From Planoprotostelium fungivorum (taxonomy: Eukaryota; Evosea; Variosea; Cavosteliida; Cavosteliaceae), in assembly GCA_003024175.1 (NCBI GenBank), contig MDYQ01000022.1:1-64000 (forward strand): 64,000 nt of DNA. Direction: 5' to 3'. Positions within the stretch are counted from its first letter, which is position 1; the number at the start of each line of letters is the position of its first letter. The notes below the pieces were generated by a model. That model saw nothing but the letters and a program-made list of their open reading frames with translations. It did not search any database and had not been told where the DNA came from. The translations under genes and the position numbers were made by a program. Shown here in pieces: positions 44,814 to 57,835 of this stretch.

Positions 44814-47800
44814 ATGAGGGACCTCTTTCTTCTGGTGGCCCTTACTGTTCTGAGTGTATATAGCCAGAAGACGATATCACCCGACAACTACGTAGAAGGT
44901 GTGGAATGCGATCACACTACATATCATGTGACTGTCTGGTAGTCATCACCGCGGATAATAACGATGTTAACAACGCGAACGCGAATCAAATCTATGTATT
45001 ATCATCGGGGGCCTATACCCAGGCATTATCAATCCAGAAGAACTACATAACCAGCATTACAATACAAGGTGACAGTGGTACCACCTTCTCACAAACTACC
45101 ATACAATTGTACGGTTTCGACACCGTCGAATTTCAATCCGTCGGCCTGAATGGGGTCATTTTGGACACCCTAGAGTCAAACTCCCTGCATCTCAATGCAG
45201 TCACCTTGAATCAAGTATCGATATCACCTTCGCCCAATTTGAACATCACATCTGTGATTCCACTGCCTGAGGAGGTCTTAACAGTCACCTCTTCCCCCAC
45301 ACTCAGATCACTCACTATTCACGAATGTAACTTGACTCATTATCCTACCATTGGAATCAACGTCGCTTGGCTTGATTTATCACACAACTCATTACCTCTC
45401 ATACCACATAATCTTTCCATGCCCAGCATCACACACCTCTTTTTATCTCACAACCAGATGTCTGGTACCCTCTCTCTAGAGTGAGCTCTTATTCTCAAGA
45501 TGGATCACTCATTATCATCAGTAATCCCCTTTCTCTCATCGAACTGTGGGTCGACAACAATCAATTGTCAGGAGAATTCTTAACCCTTCCATCCATTCAG
45601 ACTCTCGTTTTAGACAACAACCAGATCACATGTGACCTCCTCATCACCTTCATATCAACTGACCCTCTCAGCTGTCGAAAACAGCCTGCCACCGAGTAAT
45701 CTGGCTCGTTGTAGTATGACAGGAAATTCGAATTCCGTTTTAGCCCACGAGACTCCGCTCTGGGTGGAAAATTCCTGTAATATTCAAGTCTTTCGAGTGG
45801 ATCCAGTCTACGTACCACTAGGTGATCTACACCATTGTAGACGGAATTTCTGAACATTTTGCAGACGGTGGTTCCGTCACCCTCACAGGTTCCTCTTTCA
45901 CTTCCGATATTCTTCCCGGAAATTCTGTGGAAAATTCCACGTACATCGATTCCAAGACACTAACTGTCTTCTTACCTCCATACGTAAATGAAAGTCGCCT
46001 GAATGCCTCCCTCCACCTCCCCAATTTTTCCGCTTATTTTCCAGTGTTGTACTACAACGCCAGCGTGGCCCAATTTTACCTCAACGATCGAACCCACACG
46101 TTATCCTCGGGTGAGAAGGAGAGTGATGACGTCATCTGACGTCATTAAGCCATATCTTCCTATGCGGACGACGGCGGTACCACCTCACTGCACCTCTACC
46201 TCACACGTGGCATCTACAACGACAGCATCACCACCATCAGCCGTTCACAGAATTTCCGTGTCTACCTCCATTTTGACTACCCCGGGACCATTCTGACCAG
46301 TGAGAGTACGTACGTTACGTCGGGAATCGCCCTTTACGTCTTGGGCTACGACACCATCGGACAATTCTCTTGGTCGGCCGCAACAACGGATGAGATGTAC
46401 GTATCTGGAATTACGTTCCAGAACTACAATTCTCTGTGTCTGGCCGGGGGGAATCTGACAGTGGAGAATTGTACGTTCGGAGGCAGCTCATTACAGGGTG
46501 GTCCCCTCGTGAAGGTGAGAGAAAAGTCGCGTGAATCTCGATGAATGGAGTACAGATGGGAGACGATGGATTACATTCGAGGAAGAGGAGTGTTTTGGCG
46601 GGAAATGTACAGGTGAGAGGAATTGGAGTTGTCTTTTTGATGGATGTAGATCACTGGTTGCACCTTCCGAGGTTCTCCTGAGATGACTTACCCTTACGTG
46701 GATCTGTCAAATGCAGTTGCCACGGTGACAAATTCATCATTCTACAACGAGGGATTCTCTGTGTTATTGAGATCGACGGGTCCATCTACAACGATCGATT
46801 CCTGTCAGATCGATGATACCTTGATATCGTACAACCAAGTGAGGATTTTACGTTGATGACGTCATCTCACGTCATCAGTTGACCGTGATCAATTCCACCA
46901 TCACCACGACGAACATCACCCAAGGAAATTTCATCCAATTTTCCAACTCTACGGTAAGTGATCATCGGTGGACCTGTGGGAAGTGACTCGTTGTAGATCG
47001 GTAACGTCGTCAGTTCGGGTAATATCATCGGAGAATTTCACACGAAAGATTCCGTGGTGAATTTAAGGAATTTATCCGTACGCTCCTATTTCATCGATAG
47101 AACAAATCTATCAGGAGCCCTGGACTACAACGCCATGAGAGCCATGAATTTTCGTGGAAATCTACCCTTCCCGTTCGACCTCACGAAGATGAATCTGGTG
47201 ACCAACTTGAGCATTGTAGACAGTCAGTTGTACAATTTCCAATTCGATCGTCTACCGCCCAAACTACTCAGCCTCAACCTTTCCGGGAATTTTCTGGTAC
47301 CAAGCAAGATCAACGGTCCCAGCATCCTCGACCTCTCGTACAACAATATCTCCGGTATTTTTCCGGTGTTCAAGAACGTCAGCCAGTTGTACATCGAGGG
47401 AAATTACATATCCGGTGAATATTCATTTCATCTTAAAGATATAAATCAATCGCATGAACTATCTCTATTTAAACCATACGAGATGATCATCCGATGAAAT
47501 CTCCATTTACGTCATGATGACGTCATCAGATTTTGCTTCCGGCTCGGATACCGACAGACTCTCCACCTGCGTTATCAACAATCGTGATTACCCCTTAGAC
47601 ATCTCCAAACGACAAGACTGGCTCGTCAACAAGTGTCAAGCTCACTTCTACACCGTCACCAACGCTTCCGCTTATTCGGACGGAGGCTACGTCATACTCC
47701 GCGGCTCCTCCCTGGAGGGTCGACTCAACGTTCAAGTCGAAAATTCATCGAGAGAGAACTACGCATACAACATCTACGAGGCCAATGGTGACCGAGTTTT

Positions 47801-50413
47801 ATTTGCCATCTACAACGGTCAAGAAGGAGACCCATTATCGGGTAGAATTTACAGAGATCTGGGCAGGGAGACACTGTGGAGCTACTTCTCCACGATTCGG
47901 GGTGGATCGAGATGCCCGGGAAATTTCTGCTCGGCCTGTCCCACCCCGGGTGTCACCTTCCCACTGGATCAACTGAACCAGATCGTGGACTACATCTCCA
48001 GCGACGTGAGTTTTCCACGAAATCTCGCAGGCTGAAGACCACCAGGCCGCACCCCTATCAGAATGCAGTGTGTGCGATTTCCAGTATGTGACAGACTACG
48101 TGTTGAGCGACAGCAGTCGTTACATCTACTGTCCTTACCTCTCCGGTGCTGGCTTCAGACTCAATTCGAGCTACGTGACGAACGTCATAGGATGTCAGAC
48201 TTCACTGTTTGATATCATGAAGATCCTCACCTTATCCATACCCATCACCTCTGATCAGCTGTTGGTGTGTATTTATCACATCTGAAGACGTCCCTGTCGT
48301 CTGAACGATAGACAGCAAGTGCTGCAGAATCCAGTTGCCATGCAGCTGTACAGTCAGAAAGCAGAAGACGCTCCTTCTCTCTATCAGTTGGTGGATGCTC
48401 TGGTGGACAATCAGATGAACCAATTGAACGGTACCGTCAATGTAAATGCAATGAACGTTTCGATGATCGTGTATCGGGTGAGTCGATGAAATGTCACGGA
48501 GAACTGATGGAAATTTCAGGTCAATAACATCACGGCCAACCAGAGGTTGAACGTGAGAAATAGCACGGCCTCCATTGTCTTATCCACAGAGGTGAGATGT
48601 CACATGTGACATCCCTCGTGACATATTCTCAGGCTCTGAGCATAGTGGATAACGGTTACGTCTCCTTCGTCGTATTCAAATTCAACCCGTTGGCGGGATT
48701 CGTCCGTGACACCATGTGAGTGTCGATTTTATTTCATTTTATTGTTTCTCATCGAATGACACGGACAGATCTGGGGCCGTCGTCGCCGCTCAGATGTACT
48801 TTGAAGATGGAACGATCGCCAACATCACAAATCTACAGAAACAGATCGTCATCACTATTCCCATCATCCGGAGCGTCACATCAGGTGACACGACATCGAC
48901 GTGAAGCATGTCCACCTGACGTTCTTAAAGACATGGTCTGTCTGTGGTGGCAGCCGGAAGCGCAATCTTGGGAGAAGGAAGGATGTTCACTCATCGACCA
49001 GATCAACGGAAAGATCGCCATCTGCAGGTGCAGTCACCTCACCAACTTCACCTTTGGAATTCCCACGGTGAGTCGCGCGAAATTTCGCGGAGAACTCAAC
49101 TCGTGGGCAGCCCAAGAGACCGTCGGTCGTCTCGGTCGTCGTGCCGATCGTATTGGGATGCATCTTTCTCTTGTCCATTGGAGGGTTCATCATCTTCATG
49201 CATTCGAGAGATAGAAAGAAGAGGAAGCACCACCAGATTGAAATGGCCTTACCTCAACACTTGGCCACCATACCCACAAAGGACATCGTCATCGATTCGG
49301 CCAGCGAATTGACGCGGTATATTTCCGGTGAGATCTCGATGAAATTTCGATCTGACGGGGGCAGGTAGTCTCATGGGCACGACGGTGGTGCTGTTGACGA
49401 AGAGTCGAGGAGATAAGAGACAGATCATCACGGAGTACAACATCCAAAAGGTACGAATGTCATCTTTACGAGAGTCGACTCATCTGAACGCAGAATCTGA
49501 ATCATCCAAACGTGGCGGAGGTGTATGGAATATGGAGTAATGAGAGTTCGTTGTACTTGGTGACAGAGTTTTCACCCCTCCACACACTCTACGATTGTTT
49601 TCACAGTACAGATCTCATTCAAATCCGTGACGAAGAGAGGGAATCCATGTGAGTCATCTTTCTTCACGGACGATCGACAACGACATCTCTCAATGGACGA
49701 ACGGATGATTGACTCTTTTCAGAGTCATACAGATCGCCGTAGCTCTCGAATACATTCACTCCATGGATGTCATCCACGGACACATCTGTTCGAAGTGTAT
49801 ATTGGTCAGGGAGCAGAGCCTCAATATCTTCGTGGCCAAGATATGTGATTTCTCCTTGGCGAGAGACAAGTTGAACGACTGCAAGAAGATCAGAGCGGAC
49901 GTCGCCTTCAAGGTGAAACAGACCAACCCGAGTCCATCTCATCGTGACAGGCACCCGAACAACTATCTGAATCTCCCGAGACCACTTTTGCCTCTGACAT
50001 CTGGTCCTTTGGTATCTTCATGTGGGAAGTCTTTGAGAGTGGAAAGGTGTGACGGTGTGATACTTTTCGTCGTCTCACACTCGACAGACACCGTTTCACG
50101 GAAAGGATGAAGAGACCACGATGGATCTCATCTTAGAGGGAGAAGTGGGGACTCCTTCTGAAAGGTGGCCCGAGGCCAGTGCAAAGTTGTACGCAGAATG
50201 GTGAACGATATCAATGCAGAGTGGAGGGTCTGATCGTGTCGTAGCACCAAATTGAGGTTGAGAGAGCGTCCTCTAGCGGAGGAGCTGACGTCCCTGTTGG
50301 TGGGAGGAGGAGAAGAGATGCCTCTCATCACGCCCGACATCGTCGAACGTTTGGATCGATTGAGGGGTTTAGACGCACAACCAGATTCATTGGCAAGCGA
50401 CAACAACATCTGA
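44814..50413 (+). CDS. Receptor with LRR/IPT ectodomain, GPS motif and pseudokinase
   Basis: Signal peptide MRDLFLLVALTVLSVYSQ. The ectodomain (about 44.9-48.9 kb) has leucine-rich repeats (ISGIFPVFKNVSQLYIEGN, LRSLTIHECNLTHYP), IPT-like strands (ADGGSVTLTGSSF, YSDGGYVILRGSSL) and many N-glycosylation sites. Near 48910-49060 is a GPS motif: CLWWQPEAQSW, EGCSL, then ICRCSHLTNF, with the HLT cleavage triad at 49035-49043. One membrane helix follows (VPIVLGCIFLLSIGGFIIF), with RDRKKRKHH inside. The cytoplasmic part is kinase-like (HPNVAEVYGIWSNES, APEQLSE, DIWSFGIFMWEVFES), but HRD is HGH (HGHICSKCI), DFG is DFS, and no glycine loop or VAIK lysine is evident, so it is predicted inactive. The tail ends DSLASDNNI. 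Internal exon limits and the last exons are approximate. Confidence 0.72.
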
Positions 50414-50520
50414 GAGATGATCACACGCAAGGATAAATACGTTTCCATCGTGTTCGATCGATCAATAATACACGTTCTCGAAGCCTCTCTATTTATACAT
50501 TCTCTTTACAATTCGATCGA

Positions 50521-53500
50521 TTAGTCCAAAGTTAAGATCCGTTCTGTGTGGATTTCGATTTCCACACTCTCGCCCTTTCGATCAGATGGGATGCCAACTC
50601 CGTCGGCCCAGAAACTATCAACGTTAAGCTTCAATGATATTGAATGGAGATCTTCACATTTCGTAGATGTAGTTAAGAGATGAATGGCCTGATCCATGTC
50701 CTTCTCTGTCGTCTCTCCACTGGCATCGGCTAATTTAACTTTACATAAGCCCCAGGCCAATCGAATGAGAGGACAAGTCGAGCAAGCCACTGCGAGGGTG
50801 AGTCGTGGAGAATCCGATGAAAACTCACTGTAAGCGTCTCTCATGCCACGCTCGGCGGCCGTGACCTGTCGGACGTTTCCGCGGCCGGTCTGGATCCTGC
50901 TATCTGCGATCTGCGCCAAGAGACTGAGGCTACCCCACAGGTAGATGATGGACTGATGCTTCAGAATGTGCTCCACGGACTCAATGTCCGCCTCGACTAA
51001 TCGAACTCCTTCCACCTCTCTGACGATCTGTTCATCCACATCAGAACATGATGTTCATGATCACGATCGATCGTCGAGATCAGATGATGATGATGTACGA
51101 TGCGATGGAATGGATGAGTACCTCGTTCCACACGGCATCCGTCAATTTAACACCCGTCTGAGAGATCAATTGGATGAGAATGACTCTCGTGTCGTATTCC
51201 GCGGCTGAACCCTTCTCTCCGAACGCTTCCACGTTGACGTCGGCGATGGTCTCTCCTCCAAATTTCCTCGCAACACTCTGATACACTAATTTCCAGTATT
51301 CCTGTGATTTCCTCGTGTGGCCCAATATCCCATTGATGAAGATGAAAATGGCCTGCGATATTCGTGAATAAAACCTTTTATTTCTACTTTTTCGGATCTG
51401 AACTCACCTGATGGAGAGAACGGCCCTGGCTGTTACCTTCCATCATGCTGGCCTGCATGATGTCTCTCAGGTGATCTTTCATCACCCTCCCGATCATGAC
51501 GCTGAGGATCAACTTTTTCACATCTCTGGATTGAGAGAACATTCTGACGTATCCCAAGTGGCGAACGTTCAGTTGGCGGCTGTGCACTTCATCCACGGCC
51601 ACCATTTCGATTCCCTGTCCCGGCGTCATTTTTTTTCTCCCCTCTCCACTCACTTGTTCCAATTGACGGTAAGAGGCATCAGGTGACCACAAGTACTCCC
51701 AGGGTACCTCCATATCATCCAGTTCCTGCGCGAATTTTGGCGCGAATTGTCCGCGAATGCGACTCGTGGCTCTCTTGACTTCATCATTGATCGCCTCTCT
51801 CTTCTTCTCGTCTTCGTCTGAATTCCACATAGTGTACGCATCACTACACAGAGGCTGCACAATTCATTACCTCCCCACGTAACTCGAAATCTCATCGACT
51901 CACCCTCTCGTGGTTGACGACTAATTGTGATCGGAGGAGAGAATAAAAGACGGATCGGGGATTTAAATCGTGACTTTGCCCTGGGTCCTCCGGTGGCATC
52001 ACTCTACCGAAATCAACGACGTAATACCGATCGTCGTGACCCAAATGGCCCTCGATGTCACCGGGCCCTGTGGAATTTCCGTGAGAATTCGGGGAGAATT
52101 CGTCTCACCGTGGATGACCTTCTTCTCTTTGACACCACTGACGTGACTGACCAAGTGAAGGCGATCGGCCGCCGTGCGCATCAATCCGTCGAGTATCTAC
52201 TTTCGAGTCAATCTCATCACCATGACGAGATCATGATCACGATCGTGTCGATCGTGATCACGATGATCACGTCATCGTTCATCATCACCTCGTCAGAATT
52301 ATGCATGGTGGTGCCTCCATCGTTACTTCCGTATCTGATCGTCCCCTTATCGATCGGCAGAACAGGCATGGCCAGCATTCGAAATCCTGATCTCCTTCAT
52401 CCAATCGTCCCACATCCTCTCCACCTTTGTAATCAATGATGATCATCATGGGGAAGGAAAGACCATCGATGTGAGTGTTGCTCATGGCTTCCAACCCTTT
52501 CATCTCGTTCTTTGCACTTCGAAGGGCTGAGTGGTGGTCTGGTGTACCGTGGCCGTACATCCACACGGGTGGATCTTCTGATAGTTTTACGTCACCTAAG
52601 GTGATCGTGAATCGAAGAGTGAAAGACATCGAATGGAGATATTGAAATGGTACATTGATGAAACATCGATACACTAATTGAGCATGCTTCGAAAGTAAAG
52701 GAAAGCTTTTAAAAATGATGTCATATCGAACCCAATCCACTCACATGCAAATTTGAAGAGAATGTTCTGCACGATGAATTTCCTCTGAAGAACGTGAGTC
52801 CCTCCTCTGTGCGAGTGTTCGACTCACCCCACCCGCAACACCCCCCAGATCTACTCCTTTGAACGTCTTCAAGTGATCGGGTAAGAAGACTTCGTTGATG
52901 ATGATCTTGGCGTACAGCGTCGCCGTCTCAGAGAAATCTTTTCCCAAGTTATAACCAGTACCCCAAGGTATGTCTCTCAGAAATTTCTTCTCGTCGGCGA
53001 AATCTCGCTGATGTTTCTTCTCGATCTTGTCCCTGACTCCCTGGAATTCAGCGTTCCAGTCTCTCACTTGCTGTGGCGCCGGCTCCTGCTCGACGTCAGT
53101 TACTGTCAGTCTACGTCACGTGGGACACCTTCACGATGGACTGCAGGACGAATGAAGAATATTTTCCCAAGGCGACGCTGTGACGGATCGTGAGGGGTTG
53201 TCTGCTGATCGATTGGACAATGGGTGATTTCCAGGGTGATGACGTCATCACCGGGGATCCACTGGGAATGGATGACGTCATCGAGGGAGAATTGGAGGGA
53301 GATGATGATGTCACAGGTGGTACTTCTACCGTCGGATTTTCCGGCATTTTTACGGGAGGTGAGGGAGGCGGGAAAATGGGGGACGTAAATACGGACGGAC
53401 TGGAGGGTAAGAGGAGGGTGGGGGTGGGACGTAACGTAAGGTACCGATCGACCTCTCTACCTCTCATTGTGGTGGCTTTCTGCTCGAAGAGGGCTCTCAT

Positions 53501-54188
53501 CTCATCGTTCAGGCCGTAGGCAGTGGGTGCCAATTGCGTCTGCGATCTGAGATGTCCTCCACTCTGTGATCTCTTCAGACTGGCCTTTCTGAACGTCTTC
53601 TCGTCTCCTGAAGATGAGAGGGAGATGATGGACGACACTGGTGATGGAGGTGACAACCGTTCCGACAACCTGGGATGGTCTTCGGTCTTGTCGGTGTTGC
53701 GTGCGGTGTGATTGAACAATTTGATCCACTTGTCTCTCTCATCGGTCGAGCTGGTGTGGAGGATGTATGACCTCCCCGTCCTTGACTTCGTGTTTCGTAA
53801 GATGAAAGAGAAGGTGGAAGGCTTCTCTGTGCCCTTCGGTGCCGGACTCGCCTTCATCGTCGTCAATCTCTAGTGGATGAGTGATATACATCACACCAGG
53901 TAATGACTCAAGACTATGAATCCCTTCGGCCTTCGATCCTGTGAGAGGGTTAGGGATCTTTTACCCTAATCGAAACTGTATGTTCACCCCATCTGATTTC
54001 CAGTAGTACAAACCATCTGATACAAGAGTGAAAAATCTCCTCTTCCAAGCGGATGACAGACGTTTCCCCCTCTTCCACATCCAAGCGGAGTCTATGATCT
54101 GATCTCGGATAGAGTCCATCGTGACTCGCAGTGCCAAAGACAATGTGGGAGATGATGTCATCTGTGAGGACGAGAGAGCAGGATCCAT
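50521..54188 (-). CDS. PH domain-CLU domain protein
   Basis: The N-terminus MDPALSSSQMTSSP leads to a PH domain: IDSAWMWKRGKRLSSAWKRR, FFTLVSDGLYYWKS, YILHTSSTDERDKWIKLFNH. A Ser/Pro-rich linker (about 53130-53450) follows. The CLU region shows RDWNAEFQGVRDKI, ETATLYAKIIINEVFLP, MKGLEAMSNTHIDGLSF, DYKG and GHLGHDDRYYVVDFGRVMPP, all recognisable from clustered-mitochondria proteins. The C-terminal 170 residues are helical (HQSIIYLWGSLSLLAQIADS). CLU proteins bind mRNAs for mitochondrial proteins and set mitochondrial distribution. A PH domain on such a protein is unusual and suggests membrane lipid binding; function here is inferred. About ten exons. Confidence 0.75.
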
Positions 54189-54769
54189 CACATCTGACCG
54201 TTTGGCTTCGATGTCCGAAGGCCTACATTTGTTTCAGATCATGCGAAACACAGGGACGCTCTCACATCAAACAAACCGTAGAAGGTCGTTTTGCATTCTT
54301 CATCGGTCAGACTGATGGTGTTGTATATGCCGAAGGATTAGATTGAATTGGTATTTCTTTCATACTGCGGGTGCCCTTACGAGGAACCAGCAACAATTAG
54401 CCCGCGGGGGAACGAGAACATCAAACTGAGCTCATCCAACGACAGGCACAGTGTCCATCTTAATCCACGGGTATCTGTACCACATGGTTTGTTGATTGAA
54501 AAATATCTCGGTAACGCGGGAGTACATAAGAGGGGCGGATGAGTATTTATCGCCTGTTTATCCTTCGTCAGAATGTCTTTGAATCCTCTTCCGTTGTAAA
54601 CCCTACCCAAGCAGCACAGGAGCAAATATGGTTCAAACAACCCGAGATGACGATGTTGCTACATCATATGATTTGAGATGAGAGGACTGACTTGATGGGA
54701 AGTCTGCCCTCATCTTTTTTGGATCAAGTTTTCTCACATGATATTACAAAAGACGACGTTTCTGTTGTA
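54189..54769. other. Intergenic region
   Basis: About 580 bp between the start of the PH-CLU gene and the end of bL34m. A minus-strand open frame (54377-54640) has a Leu/Cys-rich translation with no motif, and two plus-strand frames overlap it. I see no supported gene. The side near 54189 should include the PH-CLU promoter. Confidence 0.4.
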
Positions 54770-55253
54770 TTAATTGGTCAGATAATGTCTGCCCTTCTCT
54801 CTTCTCCTCTGCAGTGATTTCAATCCACCCTTGGTGGTGAGTCGCTTCAGAAATCCATGCTTGTGTACCTTCTTCCACTTCTTTGGCTGCCAAGTTCGCT
54901 TGATGCACTGCATGGTATCGTCGATGGAAACTGGTGTCTCTTCTTTGATGTCATTGAGGCCTGGAATCGGTGCAATAGCGGGGATCCTCTGAATTGGCAT
55001 CTCTATATGATCATCAACACTTGAGCACCAAAGACGGGAAAGATTCAATGCATCATTCACCTTCGTGGATGTGGAGTGTCTTGATGCTGTTCATCAGATT
55101 GAAGGGCGTTGAACAGACTGGGGAGACACTGATCCTTGGAATGGCCATCACAGGGCGAAGTCCATTGGTTTGGGGTGTCAGAACGGCCATTCGGTTGATG
55201 GTGGGACGGAAGACATGCCCTGCAGCGGTCTTGCAGACGTTGTGTAGGCTCAT
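54770..55253 (-). CDS. MRPL34: Mitochondrial large-subunit ribosomal protein bL34m
   Basis: Exon 1 (from 55253) starts MSLHNVCKTAAGHVFRPTIN, a basic presequence-like stretch. Exon 2 gives the short linker (EMPIQRIPAIAPIPGLND) and the whole L34 domain: KRTWQPKKWKKVHKHGFLKR, then LTTKGGLKSLQRRREKGR and HYLTN. The HGFLKR and K-x-L-x-x-R-R-x-K-G-R pattern is unmistakable. It sits near the tRNA region of the mitoribosome large subunit. Divergent with the SLC35B4-like gene, 82 bp between starts. Confidence 0.93.
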
Positions 55254-55335
55254 CTTGTCTTTCGAATGAGATCAGATGCAGATCACCACCGCGTTGTAGT
55301 AGAGGTTTTTACAACCACATAATATCAGGCCCACC

Positions 55336-56799
55336 ATGCTGATCTTGGGTCAGGAAGTGTCCACGAGAACCCTTTCGGCTCTCGTGTTGATCCTGACAGG
55401 ATGTGTAATGAATAACTTCATCCTCGAGGTTCAGATCAGGTGATGTCCAAATCTGGACAATTGAAGCGGAATCCTTCAATTACTGACGCGTATCAGAGAG
55501 AGCAAGACGATCGGCAACTTATTGACGCTGTTGCAATTCTCATTCGTGGCATTCGTCTCCTTCTTTTTGAATTTCGACTTCAAGAGGTGATCAAATGAGA
55601 GTTCGCACGCCCCGACTGACATCCCTCAGCATGTCCATGCCCAAACGAAAGATTCCCATCTTCGTCTATCTTCTCATCACCCTCCTCTTCTTCGTCATCT
55701 CCGTGGCCTCCAACAAGGCGTTCGAGTATCACATCTCACAACCCGTCCACATGGTCTTCCGTTCTTCATCCCTCCTCGCCTCCCTCATCATCGGTTTCAC
55801 CTTCTTCCGAAAGAGGTCCGTCATCTATCGTCTTCCATCGGCCCATGACTCGTTCGCAGGTACCAGTTCGGACACATTGTGGGTGTTCTGTGTGTGACTG
55901 TGGGAGTGGTTGCCATGACAATGGCAGAATATCATCAGAAGAGTAAGGTCATTCCACCCTGTGATACTTGCGGCAACATGAAGACGGTCCCTACAACTGG
56001 TACTCCCAGTGAGGTGAGATATTCGTATCGAAATCCGGCTGAAATTTGGAAGAAAACTGAATGAAATTTCGATAGGTTCCACCTCAGATCTCTCAATGGC
56101 TCTTCGGTGTGGCCCTCCTAACGGTCTCTTTGTTACTCGCCGCCCTCTTGGGTCACATTCAGGTGAGACCCTTCTACAACGCGACGATTGAATTTTCCAG
56201 GAATGGTCCTACCAGAAATACGGAAAGGACTGGAGAGAGGGTGATTTTCATCGATATTTCGTTCGACTCAGAGTGACAGGTGTACTGTACACTCATCTGC
56301 TGAGTCTGCCTTATTTCCTCTACTTCTACCAAGACATCATCCATCACATACACGTTTGCAACGAATCCACTCCCATTCCACTCGGTCAGATCTTCGACCG
56401 TTACGGCGTCTCCGGTTTCGATTCGAAATTCGAATTTCCCGCCTTGTGGGTGTACATGGCCACGAATCTCATCACACAGTATCCTTCTTCTTCTCCTCTC
56501 TCCCTTATCATCCTTGACGAGCATCAGACTCTTCTGTATATTAGGTGTATACATCCTCACGGGTGAGTCCATTATCTACAACGTTGTAGATTGACGAAAC
56601 GACAGAATCTGCTGGAACGTTGACGACCACCCTCAGCATCACCATTCGAAAGTTTGTCAGTCTGGTCATCAGCATCATCTACTTTCAGAATCCCTTCTCT
56701 TCTTTTCACTGGTTGGGCTCCTCCCTCGTGTTCGTCGGTGGCCTCGTCTACATGTTTGGAAACAAAAAGTCCGCGCCACAGAAGCAGAAGGAACAATAG
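55336..56799 (+). CDS. Nucleotide-sugar transporter, SLC35B4/YEA4-like
   Basis: Starts MLILGQEVSTRTLSALVLIL and has about ten hydrophobic helices over seven exons, e.g. PIFVYLLITLLFFVISVASN and FGVALLTVSLLLAALLGHIQ. Family blocks include SNKAFEYHISQPVHMVFRSS, QEWSYQKYGKDWREGDF, ESTPIPLGQIFDRYGV and WVYMATNLITQY, then IRKFVSLVISIIYFQNPFSS and WLGSSLVFVGGLVYMFGNKK. The tail KKSAPQKQKEQ has a dilysine-like KK, compatible with ER/Golgi retention. SLC35B4 moves UDP-GlcNAc and UDP-xylose into the ER/Golgi lumen. An intron at 56562-56605 contains a perfect 18-bp palindrome. Confidence 0.88.
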
Positions 56800-56813
56800 A
56801 TCTTTTATTTACC

Positions 56814-56830
56814 ATCTACAACGTTGTAGA
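56814..56830. repeat. Palindrome copy between convergent genes
   Basis: The sequence TCTACAACGTTGTAGA (56815-56830) lies 15 bp past one stop codon (56799) and 3 bp before the other (56834), in the shared 3' end of the SLC35B4-like and coiled-coil genes. It is the same word found inside several introns of this window. Confidence 0.85.
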
Positions 56831-56833
56831 GCG

Positions 56834-57835
56834 TCACCAGTCGTCCTCTTTGAACATGTCCTCTTGAAGGCGGGCGGATAGAGGGTGGTCCCTCTTGAAT
56901 TCGAGTTCGGTTGGAAACTGGTCGAAAGCTCTCAAGAGAGGGTCTGCCGCCGGCCGATAAGGATATCTCGCTGCGAGCTTCATCTTCAGATCGTCCACCA
57001 TCTTCATGCTTTCATCTCGAGATAATCTGATCTGGATGAGATGAGTCGAAGAGAGGACTCGTATCCAAACCTCTCGAAGTTGTTGGGAGAGGTGTTTGTT
57101 CTGCTTGACGAGTTCTTGGACGAGATGGCGTTGATGTTCGATCTCTTCATCTTTGAATGACATCTCGCGACGGCTCTCTTCGAACCAAGACGTCCTCTCT
57201 TTCGATAATTCTGTCTGCAGAGTGTTCTTCTGTTGATCTAACTTTCTGCATCGTGTCAGTCATGGTCGTGTGACGGTGTCACCTGTCCATGGTCATCTCC
57301 CAGTTTTGCAATTCTTCCTCCTGCAATCGTTTCATTTGAGAGAGTGCTGCTGCTGCACGCTCTTCATACGTCGACAGCTGTTTTGTCAGTTCATTCAGCT
57401 TCTTATCGTGCTTGTCTGTTTGGATAGCGATCTCGCACGATAACCTTTGGTTCTCTGCTTCTTTTGCAATGAGGCGCTCTTGCATGGACGACAACTGATG
57501 ATAGATCAGATCATGTCAACGATTGAGAAATCACCTCCTTCTTCATCTCTCGTAATCTCAAAATCATCTTACTATTTACATCTCTCAAATTAGATACATC
57601 GTCCTTCTTTCCAACATCATCTGATGTACAAATGAGAACATCCAACACTCAATGATTCACCTTGTATGGCAAAGTCCTGACATGATAAGAACAATTGTTC
57701 GTTATCGAATGGGATGTTGAATAGAGCCACCAATCTGCCCATTTTCCACAAACTCGTAGCCTCTTCTCTATCTATCGTTCTTGTACCTCCAGCAACTGTG
57801 AGATGAAGCAGGACCCCGTTTGTCGCGCCATTCAT
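56834..57835 (-). CDS. Coiled-coil protein, unknown
   Basis: Starts MNGATNGVLLHLTVAGGTRT. A small N-terminal domain (EEATSLWKMGRLVALFNIPF) is followed by a long coiled coil: SMQERLIAKEAENQRLSCEI, LNELTKQLSTYEERAAAALS, KNTLQTELSKERTSWFEESR, HQRHLVQELVKQNKHLSQQL. The end is AARYPYRPAADPLLRAFDQF and then LSARLQEDMFKEDDW. Around six exons, roughly 300 residues. Long parallel coiled coils are common in centrosomal, ciliary and trafficking scaffolds, but nothing here picks one. The frame is open upstream to 57961, so an earlier Met cannot be excluded. Confidence 0.65.

Noticed and set aside
44814-47500. Splitting the GPS receptor into two genes
   Set aside because: The LRR, IPT-like and GPS parts are linked by consistent short introns on one strand with no second signal peptide or promoter-sized gap; kept as one gene with moderate confidence.
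54377-54640. 87-codon minus-strand open frame upstream of the PH-CLU gene
   Set aside because: No motif, overlapping frames on the other strand, and composition unlike the neighbouring exons; probably chance in an intergenic region.
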